Assembly (NCBI GenBank): GCA_010015655.1
Contig: ML976732.1
Span: 292,543-356,542 of the forward strand
DNA from: Bimuria novae-zelandiae CBS 107.79
Lineage: Eukaryota > Ascomycota > Dothideomycetes > Pleosporales > Didymosphaeriaceae
DNA length: 64,000 bases
Direction of reading: 5' to 3'
Shown here: one piece after another, positions 55,797 through 64,000 of the stretch
How positions within the stretch are numbered: position 1 is the stretch's first letter
Layout of the letters: every line of letters starts with the position of its first letter
The notes under the pieces: model-generated
The model's input: the letters and a program-made list of their open reading frames with translations, nothing else
Told to the model about the DNA's origin: nothing
The model's database searches: none
Translations under genes and position numbers: made by a program

Positions 55797-58700
55797 CTAC
55801 CCATTCCGCAAATTAGCCACCCGATCGCGGCCGTTGGGCAAGGGACTAGCCGCCCTAGAGCCGGGTCGGGGCGTTCGGGGCCCAGCGCTCGCAGCGCGCG
55901 TCGCGCCACCCAAGCCCCTTGAGCTCTTTAAACGTTCGAGCTCGGCCTTCAACTTCTCATTCTCAGTCACCTTGACCTGCAGCTGCTTCTTCAGGATATT
56001 GTTCTCCACACCTGCACGCTCCTCCTGCTTAGCCGCGAGCTGCTCCTGCATCTGGTAGTGCTGCTGCGCCAGCGGCCGTGCATTCTCCGCACGCTTCATC
56101 TTTGCGTTTTCCGCTCGGAGCTGCTCGACCTCCGTGGACATGTTGCGATGATCGCTCTCCATCTCTTGGAATCGGTTTTGCGCGTAGTCCCGCAGCATCT
56201 CGGCCCTTTTCTTGTCTTCGAGAGCATCTTGGGTGGCTTTCTTCTGCTTGGCGAGCTCTTCGTTCAGGTTGCTGATCTGGACATCCTTCTCGGCAATTTT
56301 GAGAATCTTTTCGTCTTCAGACAACGAGTTGAGACTCTGTTGCTCCTCCAATCGCTTATGAAGCTCGACACAATCGGCCGTGCGGGTGTTGAGCTGCTCG
56401 CGTAGCTTAGCGCAGCGCTCCTCGCTGGTGGCATACTTCTTGTCTGCGGCTTCCTTCTCATCTTCCAATACCTGCATTTTGGCCCTCCTCTCTTCGTACC
56501 GAGCCTGCTGGCCTACCCAGCCCTGTAAGACTGTACGGTGGTATATTGCATCTTCTTTCCAGTAGTCACGCTGATGCTCCGTCGATGACCCTGTTGGTGG
56601 CGAAAAGTCTCCGCCGCGAGGGATAGGCGCTTGTGTGTGCGGCTGAGAGGAGAAGCGCATTCTCTTCGCAGGATCTTCTCTGTCACTGTCGGCAATCAAG
56701 GCTCGCTTTCCAGCAGCAATAGCACCAGGTAATGGGGCGGCCTGCTCAAGAGCCTCCACAGACTGCTGAGACTGGTATTCGATGATGTCCTTGATACTTC
56801 CTATCGCTGGAAGCGGCCACTCGGACAATGTTGGCTCTTCGTCTGACGGCAGGAGAAACTTTACCACTTCGTCTGCAAATCCAACTTCGTATGACTTAGT
56901 AGGAGTATAGTTCACAGCCTGACCGATGACACCTCGGTTTGAGAACTGTGACAGTGTCGCAATGATGGTATGCTGCCTTCTCGTAATATTGATCCTCGGA
57001 GATAGGTAATGATCGATATGGCCAATGGTTCGAGGTATCACTAGGTGAAGGATAGGCACGACTGAACGATCGAGCTTGAGAGCCCATGGTTTCTCACGGA
57101 TCTCTGCTGCGTCAGGCTTGCCATCTAAGCACACGGCTAGATGCACTTCTCGCGTTAGCCGAGTGGACGTGCTTGAGAGAATCGTGATTCTCAACAACTT
57201 CTTGTCTTTGTTGGGTTTGTTCGCATCTTCGAGTTGTGCCTCGCGGTGCGCTGCATCGTCCGTCGCATTGTGCGACTGGCCAGTGATAGGGGAATCGAAA
57301 CTAACATTGAGTCCTCGCAGGAAGGACTCAACGAATTTGAAAACGCGGGCGTTATCTTCCTTCTCAATCACCAGGACAACGTGCAAGTCCCGTCCTTGCA
57401 GTCTAGCCAATAGAGCGCTAAGGAACCTAAACTTAATACAGTTATCGTGAGTCCAGGTGAAGAAAGTTCGATCCAGATTCTGTTGCGTGTCATTGGGTTG
57501 TGCCGTCGAGTTTTCTGGGGAAATCAGATCCACGTGGGTTTCTATAGACCGTAGTTTGTAGAAGACTTCCTCGACCTTGCGTCGAGCATTTGAGACACCT
57601 CGAGTCAGGTTGACAAGAAGATCACTAAGTACCCTGCTCTCCAATCGATATTGGTCTGCTTGTCGTCCCTGGATCGGCAAAGGGACGATGAACTCTTGCA
57701 GTTGGAGGTGAAGGTCGTCGTTTAGTAGGCTCTCGTCCTCGTCCTCGTCCTCATCGTAGGGTGCTTCGATCATGTCTATATCTTCTAAGACAGGTGAAGT
57801 GCGTTCGACCTCTGTTCCATTGGCTGTGTTACCCCACGGGGCCCCAACATCAACTCCACTGGGTGTGGAAGTAGAGCCGCCACTGTTGCCTTGAATCTGA
57901 TTCTGCATTGCTGATGGAATCGAATTAGGCAGTGGAATAGCGGCCGTTCTCAGAGGTGTAGATATGTGAGAAAGAGAATCCCGATTAGGAATCGTGGATG
58001 GTGACCGGGTGCCAATTTCAGAAGTTGGCGGGACTGACTCCTCGTACGGTTGATCCTGGGGTAACACATTCGACATTGGCAGGGCTGATTGCTGCTTCAT
58101 ATCATGCGCTGACTGCGCCGCCTGCTCTTCAAGATGATTGCGAGCCGCTCCCTGCAGAGATTCCGATGGTGCGCGTGACTCCAACTCGCGGGATTCCCGT
58201 TTGCGCTTCCTCTCCAACTCACGTTCCTTCTTCTTAATTGCTGCCTTTGCCGCCGCTTCCGCTGCAAATTTCGCCATCAGCCCCTCCGCCCAAGTGGGCT
58301 TCTTCCCGCCGTTTTCGCTCATATCAGGTGCCGAAGACGAGCTTGTTGGGATACGAAGTCTTGGAGGAGCGTGAGTAGACTCAAGAGTGCCAAGAGACTG
58401 CTTAGGCGGTCGAGGAACCGGTGATGAGTTGTCTACAAATGTACCGGGCGGGTCTGGTGAATCTTGGGAAGAATCGTGGCGTGAATTTGGACGTGTTAAA
58501 ACCTGGCTTTGTCCACTGTCAATTCCTACGTCTTTTAGATACTCTTGTTGAGTGCTCGGCAGGGAATTATTAGACACCACTTGTGCGTGCTGTTCTTGAG
58601 ATATTGGAGTCACTGAGTGCGGACGGGATGGGTCTTGCGAGTCTCGAAGCTCTGTGGATAGCGTTGTTGACTGTTGGTCTGATTGCACGGCCGAATGCTC

Positions 58701-60178
58701 TTGGGAAGGTCGCGATTCTGGCTCCTCTTCGGCGAGTGATGACGTGTCGACGACCGAGTCTAGAATTGTAGTCAACTCTTCGCTCTCTGCTTCTTTGCCT
58801 TGATGGTCGGCCGGACACAAAGATGCCGTCACAGGCACAGTATCGTGCTGCTCCTGGGTAGTAGACTGGATATCGAGCACAAGCGATTCCTCCGCTGCAC
58901 TCTGAAGTTCTGGCTGTGGCTGTCTCTGTGCGGCCTCAACTCCTTGTGTGTATGAGTCTTGGGCGGTGCTTTGCGGCGCGTCCGCGAACTCTTCCTGCAT
59001 AGAACGCTGGACGTCTTCTATCAGTAGTTCCTGCACGGTGCTCTGCGGCACGTCTGTAAGCTCTTCCTGGGTAGACTTGTCGGTCTCAAAAGTATCTGGA
59101 ACCTCTTGTTGGCTCTCCTCCGGCAATTGCGCTCCCGACTCGTCCTCGACGATCGACTCCTCGATAGTTTCCTCTTCGGCAGGCGTAGGCGCAGTAAGCA
59201 CAACCTCAGGCTCGGTCTCGGGTATTGAGAGCAACGGCGAGGGAGGCGATTGGTCGAGGGAAGTCGAGTTAGAAGTGTCCTGCAACGGTAGGTTAGCGGG
59301 TCGAGGGCGGACTCAGCGTACGTGTCGGGGAGACTTACCTCGTTCGTTAGCGGGTGAGAGAGAAATGGCTGACTGGGCGTGATGTGGGACGCGCTGCCTG
59401 TGGTTTGCGAAGTGGGGACGTAGGTTGCACTCCAGTTGTTTTCGAACTCGTCTTCCTCGTCTTCCGATTCCTGGACCACGCCCGTAGACCAAAAGCTCGA
59501 TTCGGCACGTGAGACCGACTCAGTCAAGCTATGGACAGAGTTATCAGAACTCGAGAAGGCGTGGCATAAGACCGAGGAGGTTGGGCTCTTAGCAGACTGT
59601 GAGTGGGCAGGCGCCGGGTCCTGCGACTGCCACTGCGACTGCCACTGCGACTCGTCAAGCTGCGATATGTATTGGTACCCTTCGAGGCTAGAAGGATTGC
59701 GCGGGTCAATTGCAACGTGGGAAGACGGTCCTTGCGCCGACGAGATACTCGTATTGCGCGTCGAGCTACGCAGCAGCGCGTGTTCACTGCGTCCGGCGCG
59801 TCCAGCCGAAGACGATGAGGATACCGAAGATACCGAAGGCGGTGCTGCGGGAACAGCGTCCTTGAGTACAGTATTCTCTTTGCGCAGACGACCTCTACCA
59901 CGCTTTGCCGTCACACCGGGGTTTGCTGTCGCTCCTGCCACCGCCGTCTTTGTCTTCTCCCACTCGGCAATCGCGGCCTTTGTAACGTTGTCGCGTGATA
60001 ACCACTGGGTAGGCCACGGCCTCTTTGTCTCCGGATTCAATCCTTCCCAGTCGACGAGGTAATGCGGCTGATTTCCGACCTGCTTTTCCCCGATTATTGC
60101 TTTTATTTCCCACCAGTTGTTGTCGACGCGTGTTTGTCTACGTTCTTCCGTCTTCCACTTGCTCTTCTTCGGCGCCAT
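55797..60178 (-). CDS. Chromodomain plus HDA2/3-domain heterochromatin protein
   Basis: Two exons, 60178-59339 and 59279-55797, with a 59-nt phase-0 intron (GTAAGT..GCTAACCTACCGTTGCAG); 1440 residues. A chromodomain lies near the N-terminus (about 20-75: WWEIKAIIGEKQVGNQPHYL, VDWEGLN, TQWLSRDNV), with aromatic-cage residues suited to methyl-lysine. After it comes a basic RGRGRLRK patch, possibly an AT-hook-like DNA contact. A ~600-residue disordered Ser/Gln/Glu-rich middle has many S-T-x-Q-E repeats. A HDA2/3-like fold follows (RTFFTWTHDNCIKFRFLSALL, LHVVLVIEKEDNARVFKFVESFL). The C-terminal ~250 residues are coiled coil (QISNLNEELAKQKKATQDALE). The combination matches the class-II deacetylase complexes of fungal heterochromatin (HCHC/SHREC type; CDP-2-like). 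Likely nuclear, reading H3K9me and recruiting deacetylase. Confidence 0.82.
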
Positions 60179-60866
60179 TACGCGACGCGAGCGTAATGCG
60201 CTCGCTCAAGAAGAGACAGACTGTCCATGATCAGAATGCGTGCATGTGGAAGTGATGCTGATGATGTGCGGGTCAGGGCGCTGCGCGGGATGAACGCACC
60301 AGTTTGAACCGAATACGGTAGCCAATTAGACGCGAGTAACTCCGAAGCTTGCTCTGTGCTTTTCTCTACGCAAACGATGTCGGAGACCGAGAATGACGAA
60401 GAGAGAAATCAGAGACCGCACAAATGCACGCTCTATAAAGGGCAGGGTTCATAGGTTTATATAATATGAAAGAAGTGTATTAAATAAGAATCGAGGTTTT
60501 GTGGGGATGCGTCGTGATTGCTCCAGTTGAGTGCTCGAATCGCTACCGCAGGTAAGTGGGCGCCCGCAGAGTGTCTGCAGAGCCTGTGACGCACCGCGTG
60601 AATACCTTCACTTGAGGACAATACCATCGAATCGACTAGCTAGTATCATTGTCGTTATTTTACCGGTGAAAGCACTTGTGTAAGTGTAGGTAAAAGCCCA
60701 CCCTGGGCAAACATTATCGTACAGATCCAAACAAAAGCCGCCTTTTCAATCGCAATCCTAGGACTCAAAATCACCCAATCCCAAAAACGCCGCCCTTGCA
60801 TGGCTCTCCATTACTTGATGCGAGGCCTTCCATGGTTGGTTCCGCACATCCAAAAGTGAGACAGAC
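60179..60866. other. Intergenic region
   Basis: Upstream DNA of the chromodomain gene and 3' flank of the CID gene. No gene supported; the antisense frame 60758-61648 is a shadow of the CID exon. Confidence 0.5.
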
Positions 60867-62796
60867 TCAATACCTGCCCTGACCCCGTGCTTGCCCACGA
60901 TAACCACCGCGATAGCCACCCCTCTGTCCTCCCTGAAATCCACCGCGGAAGTTGCCCTGCTGTTGCCCTGCATATCCACCAGTGTTGCGTGGGTAATTTG
61001 GAGGACTGCTGCTGAACTGGTGAGCGGGGTTGTGGAAACCTGCCGCATTCGGTGCGCCATAGAACTGTCCTTGGAAGTTCGCCGGTGGTAGAGGAGGCGG
61101 TGGTGGAGCGCCTCCACCTTGGAAGTGCTGAGGCGGCGGTGGTGGAGGGAAACCTGGCATTGAATAGCCTGGATATGGTCCAGGAGGAGGCGGCGGTGGC
61201 GGAACGATCCCAGACATGCTGTGCGGCGGCTGCGACATTGGAGGCGGAAACACCTGGGGAGGGACACCTTGCGGAACACCTTGCGGGTAGTGCGGCTTCT
61301 GGGCATTAAAGTTGCGCTGCGACGGTCCGAAGTTCTTCTCGTTCTTGCTGCTGTTCCAACGCGCTTGCTTCTCGTGTTGACGCTTGCGGTTGTGGTCCGG
61401 TGGCTGACGTCCCCTATCGTCGAACCGGCCAGGACGGTCGTTGAAAGCCCTGCCGTCGTCACGAGAAGACTGGGGGCGACGTTCCCGGGAACTTGGACGA
61501 CCTTTAGAATTATGTTTACCATATGAACTAGAACGGGAGTGTGAGCGTGTGCGAGAGCGAGAGCGAGAGCGAGAGCGAGAGCAAGAGCTGGAAGGGGAGC
61601 GGGAAGGGGAGCTGTACGAATACCGACGGCCGGGGGATCGCGGACCACGGTCGTAATCGCGTGGAGGTGAATTCCACCGACTCTCCCTCATTTTCTGCGC
61701 AGCTTTGTCCTTGTGTTCCTGTCTGAGCGCCGTGACCCTATCGGGGACACCGTTATCTTGCATCTCCTGGGAGAACTTGGTAGACCAGCCGTAGCCGTTG
61801 TAGACAATTGTCGTTTCCCTGGTCTCCTTATTCTGCTTCACTAGCTGGCCCATTGGATCGAGCCATAGCTTGTACTTCTTCGTCTCGCCTGTGGGATTGT
61901 CGCCAGTGGGTCGGTAGTCAAGGTCGATATTTTCAAAGTAGTTCTCGAGCAGGTTGCGAACGCGTTCCGAGGGCTGCCTTTGGTCAAAGCGCGTCGCGTT
62001 GATTGCATTTGCAGGTATCGGGCAGCCAGGGTTTTGCACCAAAGGCTCGACCATGTAGGATGCTGACAATTCATGCCATGGGGCGCTCCGATCGCCAAAC
62101 CAGTCGGGCAGCGCATACGTCCTCTTCCGCTGCGGAGTAGCACCTTGTGCTACAGCCAGACCCTCGTCCACTCGCTCGCGAAGAGAATTGAAGTCATCGG
62201 TGCTGATGCATTCCCTGCTAGCCCAGAAATTGATCAAGGCTTTCAGCTTCTTCTCGGCTGTTGATTCCTTTCCTGGCGCAGCAAGAGCCGCTAGTTCTAC
62301 CAGTTCTTCAATGCTTGGTTTTGCCATCGCCGCGAAGTTCGCTGGCTCACTGCCATCGCGATGGTACTTGTCCGAGTGCAGAACATCACTGACAACCAGG
62401 AGTATGTCAATCCGATTTCGAGCGGCTTTCGCTGACTTAGGGGGTTGTTCCACGACGATAGACTTGGACACGGCAACCAAGTATTCACCTAACACTTTCA
62501 TCCGAGTCTTGGAGGGGGCTACGTTCTCGATAATCCACTTCTTGCAAATCTACATTCGCTATTAGTCTGCTCCAGACAGGGTAGCTCGATGCCGTTATGA
62601 TAGATACCTGGACGTTGTCCGTCGTATTACGCCGGAGGACTGCATCTACATAATCGCAGAAACTTATGCTGGACTCGAGAGGGACAGAAGGCAGAGCCTG
62701 TCGCGCGTTGTCTTCACGTTTGAGGGCTTGCTTGAACTTGAGCTGTGCGATCTTGAGGCCGGTTTCGGCGCGTTTGATTGATTCGCTGGTGGCCAT
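60867..62796 (-). CDS. CID (RPR) domain protein with RS and Pro/Gly-rich tail
   Basis: Two exons, 62796-62608 and 62549-60867, with a 58-nt phase-0 intron (GTATCT..AATGTAG); 623 residues. The CID spans about residues 40-140 (FCDYVDAVLRRNTTDNVQ/ICKKWIIENV, RMKVLGEYLVAVSKS, ARNRIDILLVVSDVLHS), the helical domain that binds the RNA polymerase II C-terminal repeat. A central region (YALPDWFGDRSAPWHELSASYM; ENYFENIDLDYRPTG; YKLWLDPMGQL) resembles CHERP-like proteins. An RS stretch (SRSRSRSRSRTRSHSRSSS), Pro runs (PPPPPPPGPYPGY) and a C-terminal RGG cluster (FRGGFQGGQRGGYRGGYRG) follow. Probably nuclear, linking transcription to splicing or 3' processing. Exact orthology unsure. Confidence 0.85.
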
Positions 62797-62995
62797 TGCT
62801 GCTATTGGTTGTTAGTGAGGTCCCTAGTAGCAATAAACGGCGAGCAGGCGGGGGCGTTATGGAGTTGGTCGCAGTGTGTTTGGGCCTGGAGCTACAACCT
62901 TTTGCGATCCGCGTTTGAGCGTCGGCGCTAAACTGTACCCGTCTAGCGCAGTTCTAAATCATTTTTCCCCACGTCCCAGCCCAGGCTCGTCAACC
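62797..62995. promoter_or_regulatory. Compact divergent promoter of the CID gene and YIH1
   Basis: Only 199 bp separate the two starts, so core promoters must be shared or overlap. A CT-rich segment (ATTTTTCCCCACGTCCCAGCC) is just before the YIH1 start. No TATA box seen. Confidence 0.5.
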
Positions 62996-63841
62996 ATGTC
63001 CACCAACGACGCAATCCAGGATGAAATCATCTCCATAAATTCCATTTTTGAGGAAGGGACACTCTTGGCTCTGAATAACGACTCGACCCTCTGTAGCCTA
63101 CGACTACCCTCGCTTCCAGATATCACATTAAGAATCGAATTTCCACAAGACTACCCAGATGCTCCTCCCTCTGTGTTAGGAACACAAAGTGTTGGTCAGG
63201 ATGTTCCCAAGGGCTTTGGAAGTAAAGTCGTCGACGTTGTTCGTGACGTGCTTGCGCGAGTGTACAACCCCGGTGAGGCTTGCATCTACGATCTTCTCGA
63301 GGAGGTACGCGAAGCCATCGAAAAGGCAGAAGAGGATGGAGGCTTTCAGCGAGACAGGCAAGATGAGCCCCCACCAGAAGCGTCCGACGTACTAGAAGTT
63401 CCAACGATGGACCTAGGCCCCGAACCACCTTGGGTAATCGGACCTCAAATCACAGAGAAGAAATCCGTCTTCCTTGCCCGCGTGGCACCAGTTACCTCAC
63501 CGGATCAAGCAAAGCAGTATGTTGCGCACCTTCTGGCGATGGATAAGAAGGCCGCCAAAGCTACGCACAACATGACCGCCTGGCGTATCAAAGGACCGAA
63601 CGATACCAGCTACCAGGACTGCGACGACGACGGCGAGACAGCTGCGGGCGGGCGGATGCTGCATCTTATGCAACTTATGGATGTGTGGAACGTGATGGTG
63701 GTGGTGACAAGATGGTATGGCGGGATTCATCTGGGTCCTGATCGGTTCCGGATAATAAACACCGCGTCGCGGGAAGCATTGGTGCTCGGCGGCTTCGCGA
63801 AAGATACGAAAGAGGAGAGCAAGAAGAAGGGAAAGAAGTAG
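62996..63841 (+). CDS. YIH1: YIH1/IMPACT, RWD-domain regulator of Gcn2
   Basis: Intronless, 281 residues from ATG 62996 (MSTNDAIQDEIISINSIFEEG); the frame is open further upstream, but that part is not conserved. The RWD domain (about 1-115) includes LRIEFPQDYPDAPPSVLG, the YPxxxP hallmark, and binds Gcn1. An acidic linker follows. The ancient IMPACT/UPF0029 domain (about 150-265) includes EKKSVFLARVAPVTS, AKATHNMTAWRI, DCDDDGETAAGGRML, LMQLMDVWNVMVVVTRWYGGIHLGPDRFRIIN. The protein competes with Gcn2 for Gcn1 and so restrains eIF2alpha phosphorylation under amino-acid starvation. A Lys-rich tail (KEESKKKGKK) ends it. Normal length for the family. Confidence 0.94.
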   Translation: MSTNDAIQDEIISINSIFEEGTLLALNNDSTLCSLRLPSLPDITLRIEFPQDYPDAPPSVLGTQSVGQDVPKGFGSKVVDVVRDVLARVYNPGEACIYDLLEEVREAIEKAEEDGGFQRDRQDEPPPEASDVLEVPTMDLGPEPPWVIGPQITEKKSVFLARVAPVTSPDQAKQYVAHLLAMDKKAAKATHNMTAWRIKGPNDTSYQDCDDDGETAAGGRMLHLMQLMDVWNVMVVVTRWYGGIHLGPDRFRIINTASREALVLGGFAKDTKEESKKKGKK

Positions 63842-64000
63842 AAGTATGCAGATTATTACACCGTGAACGTATGGAGATTACAACCCAGACGCTCTAGATC
63901 CTCACGACTGTATACTTTTGCAGCGGCATTACATTACACGTTCCATACTCTTCCTGGGGCAACACACAGGACTAAGACAACGCTAAATAGAATTATCTTA
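63842..64000. other. 3' flank of YIH1, ends in a dispersed repeat
   Basis: Short 3' region followed by the repeat fragment at 63952-64000, which may continue beyond the window. Confidence 0.5.
63952..64000 (+). repeat. Dispersed repeat fragment, copy 2, truncated by the window edge
   Basis: Matches 44959-45007 over 49 bp with six substitutions. The similarity starts abruptly at TCCTGGGG, suggesting a true element boundary at 63952. Confidence 0.7.

Noticed and set aside
58052..58072. TCCTGGGGTAACACA inside the chromodomain exon, like the dispersed repeat
   Set aside because: Only 15 bases match and the codons belong to a continuous reading frame; treated as chance.
59021..59338. Extension of the chromodomain exon without splicing
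   Set aside because: The frame runs on past 59339 but becomes Arg/Ser-rich nonsense, while a standard intron joins it in phase to the 1161-codon exon.
60758..61648. 296-codon minus-strand frame overlapping the CID gene
   Set aside because: Out-of-frame reading of the RS/Pro-rich exon; the CID frame extends through a conserved domain and correct intron.
1..64000. CRISPR arrays, rRNA or tRNA genes
   Set aside because: No spaced identical repeats, no rRNA blocks and no cloverleaf-like segments were seen; the genome is fungal.

Overview
The window looks like nuclear DNA of a filamentous ascomycete (Pezizomycotina), most likely a dothideomycete. Genes are split by short introns of about 45-96 nt with GTAAGT/GTACGC-type donors and CTAAC/CTGAC branch sites. 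GC-balanced gene blocks alternate with TA-saturated blocks full of broken transposons, the signature of repeat-induced point mutation (RIP). The proteins are typically fungal: a CFEM-like receptor, a DUF4048-like protein, a chromodomain/HDA2-3 protein and a CBM14 secreted protein. The species cannot be named from the sequence.

Layout. 1-12.9 kb is a repeat block. It holds a Harbinger transposase with one nonsense codon, a complete Tc1/mariner-like element (838-2579), a RIPed repeat of unknown class, a full-length Copia element with matching target duplications (4443-10260), a long-TIR MITE-like element (11619-12245), and two solo LTRs. 13-23.6 kb is gene-dense: CFEM-like membrane protein, methyltransferase, a Pro/Ser-rich hypothetical gene, ICln, the WD40 protein WDR83/MORG1, and NOB1. 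23.6-27.2 kb is GC-balanced but has no gene I can support. 27.3-40.2 kb carries an unknown gene, TIM22, a DUF4048-like coiled-coil protein, a STE20/GCK kinase and a ~990-residue unknown protein. 40.6-50.0 kb is a second repeat block: a RIPed pogo/Fot1-like element, three decayed host genes, and a nest in which a second pogo/Fot1-like element sits inside another repeat and has itself received two solo LTRs, followed by a third solo LTR. 51.7-64 kb is again genic: a type II membrane glycosyltransferase, a small secreted CBM14 chitin-binding protein that resembles the Avr4 effector class, a chromodomain plus HDA2/3 heterochromatin protein, a CID-domain RNA-processing protein and YIH1/IMPACT.

How the parts relate. 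The core genes cover ribosome maturation (NOB1), translation control (YIH1), snRNP assembly (ICln), splicing/signalling (WDR83), transcription-coupled RNA processing (CID protein), mitochondrial import (TIM22) and morphogenesis signalling (GCK kinase). They are unlinked housekeeping functions, not a pathway. The environment-facing genes (CFEM-like, CBM14, glycosyltransferase) lie in the arms that face repeat blocks.

The repeat history can be read from the sequence. Old transposons were RIPed, with LTR and TIR differences that are almost all transitions. Later, short LTR elements landed in the already mutated DNA and collapsed to solo LTRs that still look unmutated. No single new system stands out. 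The most worthwhile leads are the CBM14 protein, the nested RIP/solo-LTR chronology, the isolated in-frame TAG codons near repeats, and the chromodomain/HDA2-3 protein.
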